The notes under the pieces were generated by a model. That model was not told the DNA's origin, made no database searches, and saw only the letters and a list, made by a program, of their open reading frames with translations. A DNA stretch of 64,000 nt from Membranipora membranacea (taxonomy: Eukaryota > Bryozoa > Gymnolaemata > Cheilostomatida > Membraniporidae). The position numbers and the translations under genes were made by a program. Shown here piece by piece: positions 1 to 12,500 of this stretch. The stretch covers positions 25,234,001-25,298,000 of the forward strand of contig OU612073.1 in assembly GCA_914767715.1 (NCBI GenBank), in the 5' to 3' direction. Numbering within the stretch: position 1 is the stretch's first letter; each line of letters starts with the position of its first letter.

Positions 1-50
1 GCCTACTGACTCTATACAGATAGCGCTAAAATAGGTCGCTTGACCATAAC

Positions 51-147
51 CTACAGCAAATAACCTACAGCAAATAACCTACAGCAAATAACCTACAGCA
101 AATGACCTACAGCAAATAACCTACAGCAAATAACCTACAGCAAATAG
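51..147. repeat. 14-bp minisatellite (CTACAGCAAATAAC, about 7 copies)
   Basis: Direct reading shows about seven near-perfect head-to-tail copies, one with a T-to-G change. It lies in the intron after the VWD exon. No function is suggested. Confidence 0.9.
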
Positions 148-360
148 CGATCATGTTGAACAATGACACATATATAAATTGATGTTTTCCCATACCATGA
201 AGATTTCAGCTTTTAGCTTTTACAATGTGAAATAATTCAATCGGTGTTGTATCACTTGCCTTCTGTCCAGAATGGATCAGCATACATTTATTGCGGTTCC
301 TTAACTTGCATTAATCATAATCAGCTTATTGTAGCCGGTATACTTATAATTTAGACTTAC

Positions 361-507
361 CTCCGTCATTGAGTTTAACCCTCTCAGTCCTAGCTTGGAT
401 AACTGTTTCGTTGTGGCCGATTCTTGTGAACAAGTATTCACCCTGTCCATTAAACGTGTACGACAGCCCATCAGTGGTGACAATATGAGGGTCTCCAAAC
501 CATGGTC
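361..507 (-). CDS. Start of von Willebrand factor type D (VWD) domain, MUC4-like gene
   Basis: The exon begins RPWFGDPHIVTTDGLSYTFN and continues GQGEYLF. The GDPH-x-x-T-x-DG-x-x-Y-x-FNG signature is the hallmark of the first strand of VWD domains. Acceptor TTCTAAAG and donor GTAAGT are both strong; the exon is 147 bp with phase 1 at both ends. The rest of the domain lies beyond base 1. Confidence 0.85.
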
Positions 508-3500
508 CTTTAGAATAATGATAAATTGTTAATGTAAGGCATGGTCTCCAAAACTCTCACTCAGATGTTTTATCATCTGTGATTTGTAGAACTCTCCCAG
601 TCGTTATAACAGGGCTTCACAAAACAACTCCCATGAATCCAAAGAGCTCAAAGGAAGAACAGGTGTAGAAAAGTACTTACTAATTCTGACAGGGATATAT
701 CCGGTACCATCACTGGAGGGTCGAGTAAAATAGAATAGCTTACACATACCGATACTCTCAACACAACATTTCTGATATCCATACTCCTCGCTGTCAGTGT
801 CGTGCTGAAATTACACGACTTTATTATTATTGTTCTATCAAGAGGGCAAACATGATTTCAATATCCGACAAACATTCTTTGCAATTAGAGTAAAAAAACG
901 GGTCACAGAATGTTGGAAGAAGCAGCCCTCAGCATGACATTGGTTTCGATGAAAGTGAATTAATACCTATAATCATTATATAATAGTTGAAGTACTATCT
1001 AAGCATCTAAGCAATCGAGTGTAAGTACAACATTTATTTCCTTGTTTGAAACGGGATATACGACGTTTTTTATGCTGCATCACAGTATGTTATCAGACCA
1101 TCTGCTTGCAGAATGGTAAAATATAGTTGAGTATAAAATAACTTATTTGTTACATATTAATAGAAATGATATGATGCTTTACGCAATCATGAATAAACAC
1201 ACCGTCATCAATGAAAAGGACACAAAATTTTGGTTGAAACGGTCCAGTAATTTAACTAGTGGCTAATTGTAACAACTGCACCCAAACTGGCAACCATAGC
1301 ATTTGTTTGCATAATTGAGCAATATATTCGACTTCATTATAGAAATATTTATATAAATATGTGACTTACTCCGTCCATGACATGACCATGGTAAGGGAAC
1401 TCTGTTATTAGAGCAGTGAAAGTTGGTGATCCCCATGTCCAGTCATAGCAACATTTCTGCCGCAAAGAAAGTGAACCTGATGGGAAAGTGGAGCGATAGC
1501 ATCCCATGTTATACTTTCCCTGAGATCTGTAGTAATAGTATCTGAACCTGGAAACAAAGACCAGAGTTTAGCTTAGTTGCACACATCTGCAAATTAGATA
1601 AATGTTTCTGATTTTTGTAGTAAGGGTTACTAATGCTTCCGTCTCCATGATTTGTTGATTCTATGACTATGATATGACAACTACGGGTTTCGAGGAAGAT
1701 TGAGATGGGGAAAATATTTCACCTGAAGTCCCACCAGACTTGCCACCAATTCTGAGGACAAGGAGTGTTCTCATTATACAGAGCATATTGAGTTGGATTT
1801 TGGGTAATTGCCCACATGCCACATTCTAGAGATGCTGTTCTAGCCCCTGTTGATTCCTCAACTCTATACAACCATTCACCATCTCGACCATCTGAAATAA
1901 AACAGTCCATTCCACACATCAGTTAATGAACCATCATTGATCGGTCACTGAAGGGCTTGCCATGCGCAATCAACCATTGCGGTATCAAACTAAATTCTTA
2001 CAAAATCAGCTACTGCAATGAACTCAGCCACAATGCTGCCAGATTAAACAATAAATGCCATTAACTTGAGATTAAATCTGCTGACTTTGCATAATAAAAC
2101 TCATAGTGCCCAGGTAAAAATTAGCACAAGGAAACAAATCTAGAATCGGAATGCAGCCTGAAACCGTTGAGCAAAGACTTTGCAACAAAAATTGCCGTGC
2201 TTTAAAGCCTAAGCTTTCAAAGACATTATTCAAAAAAGGATTGTGCAAGTAACTGTGGGGTATTTGTGGAAACAACCCAGAGCAATAACCATCAAAGTAT
2301 AGGTCTGTCTAGGGAGTGCTATAACCATCAGAGTATAGGTCTGTCTAGGGAGTGCTATAACCATCAGAGTATAGGTCTGTCTAGGGAGTGCTATAACCAT
2401 GCATCAGAGTATAGGTCTGTCTAGGGAGTGTAACTCGGTCCAGTGTAACTCGGTCCAGTGTAACTCGGTCCAGTGTAACTCGGTCCAGTGTAACTCGGTC
2501 CAGTGTAACTCGGTCCCGTGTAACTCACCTAACATATTTCCTGGCTCATCGTCTATATTGATGAAGGTGAGTGTGTTACTTTTCTCCAGGTTCTTGTTAT
2601 GAGTTACTCCATCCATATCAATATCAGCACCATTATATCCTGCTACAGCTACACTTCTCAAATATCTACTGTTATCCATCACAGCGGAGAGCTCGTCATC
2701 TGACATCGGACCAATACCTGCAAATTTATACGTCATAGCTGTCAAGATCTGTCATCCTAATGAATTCAGATTCCATCTGTGAAAAATGATTTGCAAAAAT
2801 ATTCGTTCCACGAAATTACGCGATTGTACAGGAAGAAATTGTACGCTGAATAGTACAGACCTTCGATGAGACAATCTCACCTGGATATACCCAGTTGATA
2901 CCATCCTCTGGATAGTTGTACTTGATAAATGTGTAAACTCCATCAGAGATCAAAACTGCCTGGAAATGATTTCTCTGCAACGAAAGAAAATGAGATTACA
3001 AGATTTGAAAAGATATTAATATAATATTTTACAATCATAACATTATTGCTGTCTGTCAGGGTTGACAATGACATGCAAATTGGATTCGGCTAAATGGTAT
3101 TTAAAGAGGTAGTGTAATTCAGATCCAGCATTTATTGTAGACACTTGGTAGTCCTTACTTGTGCGGGGAGTAATAATATGGACAAAAAATTCATTTATGA
3201 GCCTAACTTTTACCAATTTTCTATGAACTCACTAGATAATCAATATTTACAGTGCACCTGCTGTGGCACACATTGTGACCCTGTCATTTAACTAAAATCT
3301 GAACTCAAAATGATTGTATTCCTACACTTTTTCATATCTAATTTTCTTTTAAAAAAAGAAAATTAACTTTCAAAAATCCATATGCAGAGTCAAATATAGT
3401 TGAGGAATGTGTAGCTATAATGATTTTCAAAAATAATAAATATTTACTGAGAAAAATTGTTAAATATAAATCAGTCATTATTGATTGATAAGGCATTGTT

Positions 3501-6500
3501 TATGAGTGTCACACCTATGCCATCAAATCCTTCCTTATCAATGTAAGTAAATCTTTCTGATGTATTTGGCGCCAAAATGGAGCACATGTGCAGAATCGAA
3601 ATTGGTTGATCTATCAACCTGGATGGGGATGGGAAAAAGTGAATCTGAACTGAACTCCCTCTTTAGGAGACATTTAGCTGAGCTTTAGCCAGATTTTAGC
3701 AGCCAATTAATCATGTTTCAATTAGCCCCTGTTGCAACACTGCCAAGTAGATTGATATATTTTGGGGATACACACAGCAGAGTTTATGTGTCTGTGAATT
3801 TCATGTCTATTCTAATTGCAAATTGATTACCCTTTGATGAGTCGTTATTTCATATTATATGACCAATTAGCATTTTTAACAATGAAATGACATATTTGCT
3901 GAGTGATAGCCGCCTGAAACAGAAGAGCAAAGATACCGCTAAACATCAGCTGGGTGTGTGCTAAAGTTATGCTAATTCGAACCAGATTTAGTGAGTGGCA
4001 GAGCTTTGGTTGAGTTTTAGCTCTGAAGGCACGACTAAAGGGCAGCTAAATCTCTAATTGAAACCAGCCCCTGTTCAGAGTGCATCAAATGATAATAATA
4101 CTAGGGCCAGGCTGCAAATCTCTCACTATTGTGGCAGAAAGACCAAGTTGAATCGAATACAGTAGGATTCATATCAAAGACCTCTAACACATGCAGGGTA
4201 ATAGGCTGGTGTCTATCCTCTGAACTACATGTGGTACAGCATTGTCTGATTGGTTGAGAACGTGATTACAGCAGAGAAAATTATTTTGATCCCATTTTCA
4301 GTGAGAGGTATAAACCTATTCTATTTTTTTTAAATCAAATGATACATCCCATTCAATTTTTCTTAATTAACTCAAAGAACAAAGAGGTAAACTCAGAAAA
4401 AGACGTTCCAATGGGTATTATTTGTTGAATTTTGAAGCATTGAAATACTACTTAAGAAAAGTATCGTAGTTGAGCCAATAATAGCCTAATGCTATATTTA
4501 TGTACATTATATATTATTCATTCATATCACAGCCTTAACTCTATATCATAAATCATGTAAGTGATAAAAATAAAAATCAAGCAACTCACGTTGAGTGTCT
4601 TGGCTCTCAGCTTGCAGTTTTCGATTCTAATTTGGATGTAGTGGTAATACCACGAGTACCATGAGTATACCTGGTACATTTTGTGTAAGTATGAGTAATA
4701 ACGGCAGTTATCAACATCATCAGCGAGGTTGATCCATGTAACTACTAGTACAAAGTTAGGTATGAACTCGTCGACAGCATCTCCTGCAACATAATCAGTT
4801 AACATTTACATATAGCTTATGCAGGTGCAAATAATATGTTTGACTATCGGGCAATAAGATGTCATGAAAGAATGAGTCAAAAATTGAATTTTCAGATCTT
4901 TGGTTGGTTCCTTTTACTGCTCATCTGGCTAAAGGCACGCAATTCTTCAAGACGGGGTTTTCTAGATTGTCAATGTTCTACGTTCCTTGATTATTTAAAT
5001 CACTGAGTACACAAGCAAGTACAAATATTGGAATATTGGGGAAGACACTTTGTAATTATGGTAATTTATTACCTGAGTTCTCAACATCCTGCTGGGCCCT
5101 ATCCAGTATAAGCCTTGTGTTGTCGTCCATGGCAGCCCCTCGTGAGTATGAGTGATGAAAAACTTTAGTGTGAGCCTGCATCCAGTCTGAATCATCAGCT
5201 TCTTCACCAACTAGGGACATGGTTATCTCGTCTGATCGTCCCCACATGGGAGAAAAGTGTCCATATCGTCTCAACCAGTATGATGCACCAAATGCATAGG
5301 GATATCGCTGCATCCATTGCATGTTAAAGCTTATCATGCCATTACTGCATATCTAAAATGGACAATATTGAGCAACAACAGTCATATATCAGGTAAAACA
5401 CTTAATTTATATTACAATCTAACACTATTAGATATGTAAGTATTTGTTGCCATGTCTAGGAAGGCTGTCAAGGGATGCATTGTAACATTATCAAGCTTGG
5501 GTTGTTCATCGTTAACCTAACAGTGTGAACTATATTTATGTAATACTTACATATGCGTTATAGTAGCGATCATCAAAGAAAACAACTCCCACTTTTCCAT
5601 TGATGGGCACAGAGAGGCATTGATAGTACTTGGTCCAATCTTCCGGCCGCTGAAGTGCATCTTCGTCGCCATGTTCCTCTCCCCATGGATACAGTCTGTC
5701 TGAATCCCAGGCAGTCGGAAGAGAAAACCTGACCGCGCCGGTCGCTGCAATTGAGGTCACTTTTATTTGAACAGTAGAGTCAGAATTTGAACTAATGTTA
5801 TATCATATAAAATCATTAAATGCTGGAAGAGTAGTTTTCAAGGTATCTTTCAATTTAGAATTTGGCTCCGACTTCATTCAGGCTATCGTTATATAATCCA
5901 GGCAATTTTGAATAACATCTATTTATGTAAGGACAATCATTATTACAACCACCTAATAAGATTTAGGAAGGTACTTGATGAACCCAACATTATAATAAAC
6001 ATTTGCTGTTTTATGTAATGTTTTATGGTGTGGAATTCAGTGAAACAGAATGCCCAAAAACTTGGTTTTTAGAGGCTATTGATATTACGATAGTTGAACA
6101 TATCAGACTGATATTTTCACTAGGTGGACACAATGGCCAATTCGACATTATGTCTAAAATTTTTCAGGGATAGCCTTAAGTCACTTCTGTCATGTTGTTT
6201 GATAAGATAATAGACAGTTTTCTGAGCTCCGATTTAGGCCTCAATTTGGAGTTGTCCTCTCTCCAGTTTGGTACTTTTAACCCACGGCGCATAGGAAAAA
6301 CGTGCTGAAAAGAGGGTTATCTTGAAATCCGCTTATAATAGGATAAAAATTATTTTGATTCAGAATCTGCAACATTGAAAACTCATATGGACATAGGTTG
6401 GGAAATAATTTTAGTATTTGGAAAGTCAATTATAGCATTTTCTGCCTGTTTTGCGGTCAATTTGGCAGAATTTTTCCTGAGTTTCGTCACTAAAATTAAG

Positions 6501-9500
6501 ATTTATCAACTATTGTTGACTATGCAGTCGTACTTTGGGTGGTGGTTGCGGCAGTTGAACTAGGCGTTCCAATTGCTGTTGTTCTTGTAGAAGTGGTGGT
6601 GGAAATTGTAATTAAAACAGTTGATGTAATAGTTGTAGGTCCTGCAGAGGTGGTTGCTCAAGCAGAGGTATTTGGTCCTGCAGAGGTTTAAGGTCCTCCA
6701 AATGTTGAAGGTCCTGGAGCGGTTGTTGGTCCTGCAGAGGATTTTTGTCTCGCAGAAGCTGTTGGTCCAGTAGATATTGTTGGTCCCGCAAATATTGTAG
6801 GCCCTGCAGAGGTTGCTGGTCTTACAGATGTTGAAGATCCTGCAGAGGTTTTTGGACCAGCAGATGTTGTTAGTCCCCAAGATGATATTGCCCAGTAGAT
6901 GTTGTTGGTCCTGCAGAGGTTTTTTGTCTCGCTAAGTTGTTGGTTCTATGATGTTGTAAGTCCTGCAGGTTGATTAAAAATTAAAAGGTTGATTAAAATC
7001 CGATGTCTTATCACTCGCCCATCCCGAGGCATGGGCGGCGAAATATTATTGCCTTATTGGCGAGGCCGCGATATCTGCGCCAATTTGCTCTCTGTTTGCA
7101 GGCAGGTCGTAGCACACCTGGGGGACCAACCAATCCCCAGTAGAAGATGGACTGCAGTGGGATTCGAACCCATGACCTTCAACACTTGCGTGTTGAAGTC
7201 AAGCGCTCTAACCAACTGAGCCACCTCCTACTCCTTAAGGCTGCAGAGGCTGTAAATCCTGCAGAGGTTGTTGGTCCTGCATAGTATGTTGATTGTGCAG
7301 TGGTTGTTTGTCCCGCAGAAGCTGTTGGTCCAGCAGAATCATTGGTCCTACAGATGTTGTTGGTCCTGCAGATGTTGTTGGTCACGCAGAGGTTGTTGGT
7401 CCTGCAGAGCATGATGATCGTGCAGTGGTTGTTTGTCACACAGAAGCTGTTGGTCCAGCAGAACCGTTGGTCCCACAGAAGCTGTTGGTCCAGCAGATAT
7501 TGATGGTACTGCGGAGGTTGTTGTTCTAGCAGAGATTATTGGTCCTGAAGATGTTGTTGGTCCCGCAGATGTTGTAGGTTCTGCAGAGGTTGTTGGTCCC
7601 GCAAACGTCATTGGTCCTGCAGATGCTGTTGTTGCTGTAGTTTGAAGGGCTGAAGTTGTTAGTCCTGCAGAGGTGGTTGTACCGTTAGGGTTGTTGAGCT
7701 TTCAGTGGATGATAATGGATGTTCAGCAGTGGTAGTTTGACTGACAGAGGCTATTTGTCCTGCATAGGAGGTAAGAGGTAGTACTTTCTCTGACAGAGGT
7801 TGTTGGGCCTAGAGTGGATGTTAATCCAGGGCAGTTGAATGAGTCATGGTTGTCGTAACTAAAGAGGATGTTGTTCCTTCAGAGATTGTTAGGCATGCCG
7901 TTGCAGTTGGTCTTCCAGTGGTAGTCCAACAGGCAGAGGATGTTCGTCCTCCATAGGATGTTAGTCAAGCAGAGGTTGTTGAAAGCATAAACTTTTGTGC
8001 CCTGCAGAGGTAGTGGAACTGAAAGGGGTCGTTGGGCTTTCAGCTGTGGTGAGGACTGCAGAGGTAGTTGGCCCTTCATAGGTTGTTGACCCTGGAGAGG
8101 TTGAAGGGTCTGCCAAGGTTGTCAGTTGTGCTGATTCTGTTTGACCTGAAGTGTTTGTTTTTCCAGCTGTTGCTGTGTGAAGCCACAAGGTTGTTGGTGC
8201 AGTAATGGAAGTTGGCCCTGCAGAAGAACTAGATAAGCCTGTTTGAGGTTGATTGAAACTGAGAAGCTAAAATAAGCAGAGCCAGCTAGATGTGAGTGAA
8301 TTATTATTGAGAAACATTAAACTTGTTCAATCGATTGCTGCACTGACACTGCAAACTAAAATTCATGCTTATTAAATTGTGCTACTACATAAGCACTAGC
8401 GATTGAAATCTCTCATGCCAGATCAACCCTTACACTTTGAGATCGATCAAAGTTACTAGCGTAGTTAATGGATAACAGGCCTACACAACAAAGAAAACTC
8501 TATTATGGGTCTTTCCATCTTCATTATTGTAACAGAGAAGTAAACACATTTATTAGTTAGAGTTTTCTCCTCCGATCAAGAGGGATCATCCCCCTACCAA
8601 TAAATCTTATTAAGACTATTATTGATCATGACAGCCTATTAGGCTTAGGGTAGTTTAAAATATGGACTTTGATCACCCTCCATGTAATATTACCACATCG
8701 AGCTATAAGTTTGGTAGGACTCCGGACCCTATCATAATCCTCTATCAAGGAAAATGGAGAGTGAGATGGATATGGACTGAGATTGGTTTTATAAAATATG
8801 AGTGAGATAAGTAAACTAAATGCTTTAGCTTTTGTGTTCAAAAATGTAACACTCACATTCTGTGGTGATGTGTTCTGATGTAGTAGAAGTAGACCATGTA
8901 GTGGTTGTTGGCACAGTGGTAGTTGGCACAGTGGTAGTTGGCCATGTTGTGGTGGTTGGCACAGTGGTAGTTGGCCATGTTGTGGTGGTTGACCCTGTAT
9001 TGGTTGTAGCAGTATTCACGGTAGTGGTTGGCACAGTGGTTGTTGGCACAGTGGTAGTTGGCCATGTTGTGGTGGTTGGCACAGTGGTAGTTGGCCATGT
9101 TGTGGTGGTTGACCCTGTATTGGTTGTAGCAGTATTCACGGTAGTGGTTGGCACAGTGGTTGTTGGCACAGTGGTAGTTGGCCATGTTGTAGTGGTTGGC
9201 ACAGTGGTTGTTGGCACAGTGGTAGTTGGCCATGTTGTGGTGGTTGGCACAGTGGTAGTTGGCCATGTTGTGGTGGTTGACCCTGTATTGGTTGTAGCAG
9301 TATTCACGGTAGTGGTTGGCACAGTGGTTGTTGGCACAGTGGTAGTTGGCCATGTTGTGGTGGTTGGCACAGTGGTAGTTGGCCATGTTGTGGTGGTTGA
9401 CCCTGTATTGGTTGTAGCAGTATTCACGGTAGTGGTTGGCACAGTGGTTGTTGGCACAGTGGTAGTTGGCCATGTTGTAGTGGTTGGCACAGTGGTTGTT

Positions 9501-12500
9501 GGCACAGTGGTAGTTGGCCATGTTGTGGTGGTTGGCACAGTGGTAGTTGGCACAGTCGTAGTTGACCATGTTGTGGTGGTTGGCACAGTGGTTGTTGGCA
9601 CAGTGGTAGTTGGCCATGTTGTGGTGGTTGGCACAGTGGTTGTTGGCACAGTGGTAGTTGGCCATGTTGTGGTGGTTGACCCTGTATTGGTTGTAGCAGT
9701 TGTCACGGTAGTGGTTGGCACAGTGGTTGTTGGCACAGTGGTAGTTGGCCATGTTGTGGTGGTCGAACCGGTGTTGGTTGAAGTGGGCCATGTTGTTGTG
9801 GTTGACCCTGTGTTTGTTGTTGTAGGCCATGTTGTGGTGGTTGACCCTGTATTGGTTGTAGCAGTTGTCACGGTAGTGGTTGGCACAGTGGTTGTTGGCA
9901 CAGTGGTAGTTGGCCATGTTGTGGTGGTTGGCACAGTGGTGGTTGGCCATGTTGTGGTGGTTGACCCTGTATTGGTTGTAGCAGTATTCACGGTAGTGGT
10001 TGGCACAGTGGTTGTTGGCACAGTGGTAGTTGGCCATGTTGTGGTGGTTGGCACAGTGGTAGTTGGCCATGTTGTGGTGGTTGACCCTGTATTGGTTGTA
10101 GCAGTATTCACGGTAGTGGTTGGCACAGTGGTTGTTGGCACAGTGGTAGTTGGCCATGTTGTAGTGGTTGGCACAGTGGTTGTTGGCACAGTGGTAGTTG
10201 GCCATGTTGTGGTGGTTGGCACAGTGGTAGTTGGCACAGTCGTAGTTGACCATGTTGTGGTGGTTGGCACAGTGGTTGTTGGCACAGTGGTAGTTGGCCA
10301 TGTTGTGGTGGTTGGCACAGTGGTTGTTGGCACAGTGGTAGTTGGCCATGTTGTGGTGGTTGACCCTGTATTGGTTGTAGCAGTTGTCACGGTAGTGGTT
10401 GGCACAGTGGTAGTTGGCACAGTCGTAGTTGACCATGTTGTGGTGGTTGGCACAGTGGTTGTTGGCACAGTGGTAGTTGGCCATGTTGTGGTGGTTGGCA
10501 CAGTGGTTGTTGGCACAGTGGTAGTTGGCCATGTTGTGGTGGTTGACCCTGTATTGGTTGTAGCAGTTGTCACGGTAGTGGTTGGCACAGTGGTTGTTGG
10601 CACAGTGGTAGTTGGCCATGTTGTGGTGGTTGGCACAGTGGTAGTTGGCCATGTTGTGGTGGTTGGCACAGTGGTAGTTGGCACAGTGGTAGTTGGCCAT
10701 GTTGTGGTGGTCGAACCGGTGTTGGTTGAAGTGGGCCATGTTGTTGTGGTTGGCACAGTGGTTGTTGGCACAGTAGTAGTTGGCCATGTTGTGGTGGTTG
10801 GCACAGTGGTAGTTGGCCATGTTGTGGTGGTTGGCACAGTGGTTGTTGGCACAGTGGTAGTTGGCCATGTTGTGGTGGTTGACCCTGTATTGGTTGTAGC
10901 AGCTGTCACGGTAGTGGTTGGCACAGTGGTAGTTGGCCATGTTGTGGTGGTCGAACCGGTGTTGGTTGAAGTGGGCCATGTTGTTGTGGTTGACCCTGTG
11001 TTTGTTGTTGTAGGCCATGTTGTGGTGGTTGACCCTGTATTGGTTGTAGCAGTTGTCACGGTAGTGGTTGGCACAGTGGTTGTTGGCACAGTGGTAGTTG
11101 GCCATGTTGTGGTGGTTGGCACAGAAGTAGTTGACCATGTTGTGGTGGTTGGCACAGTGGTAGTTGGCACAGTGGTAGTTGACCATGTTGTGGTGGTTGG
11201 CACAGTGGTAGTTGACCATGTTGTGGTGGTTGGCACAGTGGTAGTTGGCACAGTGGTAGTTGACCATGTTGTGGTGGTTGGCACAGTGGTTGTTGGCACT
11301 GTGGTAGTTGGCCATGTTGTGGTGGTTGGCACAGTGGTAGTTGGCCATGTTGTGGTGGTTGGCACAGTGGTAGTTGGCACAGTGGTAGTTGACCATGTTG
11401 TCGTGGTTGGCACAGTGGTTGTTGGCACAGTGGTAGTTGGCCATGTTGTGGTGGTCGAACCGGTGTTGGTTGAAGTGGGCCATGTTGTTGTGGTTGACCC
11501 TGTGTGTGTTGTTGTAGGCCATGTTGTGGTGGTTGACCCTGTATTGGTTGTAGCAGTTGTCACGGTAATGGTTGGCACAGTGGTACTTGGCACAGTGGTA
11601 GTTGGCCATGTTGTGGTGGTTGGCACAGTTGTAGTTGGCACAGTGGTAGTTGGCCATGTTGTGGTGGTCGGCACAGTGGTTGTTGGCACAGTGGTAGCTG
11701 GCCATGTTGTGGTGGTTGGCACAGTGGTAGTTGGCACAGTGGTAGTTGACCATGTTGTGGTGGTTGGCACAGTGGTAGTTGACCATGTTGTGGTGGTTGG
11801 CACAGTGGTAGTTGGCACAGTGGTAGTTGACCATGTTGTGGTGGTTGGCACAGTGGTTGTTGGCCATGTTGTGGTGGTTGGCACAGTGGTAGTTGGCACA
11901 GTGGTAGTTGACCATGTTGTGGTGGTTGGCACAGTTGTTGTTGGCACAGTGGTAGTTGGCCATGTTGTGGTGGTTGGCACAGTGGTAGTTGGCCATGTTG
12001 TGGTGGTTGGCACAGTGGTTGTTGGCACAGTGGTAGTTGGCCATGTTGTGGTTGTTGAACCGGTGTTGGTTGTAGCAGTTGTCACGGTAGTGGTTGGCAC
12101 AGTGGTTGTTGGCACAGTGGTAGTTGGCCATGTTGTGGTGGTTGAACCGGTGTTGGTTGAAGTGGGCCATGTTGTGGCGGTGGTTGACCCTGTGTTTGTT
12201 GTTGTAGGCCATGTTGTGGTGGTTGACCCTGTATTGGTTGTAGCAGTTGTCACGGTAGTGGTTGGCACAGTGGTACTTGGCACAGTGGTAGTTGGCCATG
12301 TTGTGGTGGTTGGCACAGTGGTAGTTGGCCATGTTGTGGTGGTTGGCACAGTGGTTGTTGGCTCAGTGGTAGTTGGCCATGTTGTGGCGGTGGTTGACCC
12401 TGTGTTTGTTGTTGTAGGCCATGTTGTGGTGGTTGACCCTGTATTGGTTGTAGCAGTTGTCACTGTAGTGGTTGGCACAGTGGTTGTTGGCACAGTGGTA

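Noticed and set aside
6560-6880. 106-codon Asn/Cys-rich minus-strand frame
   Set aside because: Off-frame reading of the decayed TTSAGP repeat.
7150-7228. tRNA gene on the minus strand
   Set aside because: Boxes A and B are good but the acceptor-stem halves do not pair and a SINE body is attached; the same holds at 29317-29395.
8853-12332. 1159-codon minus-strand frame rich in Asn, His, Ala and Met
   Set aside because: Second frame of the same array; no start context or exon partner fits its phase.
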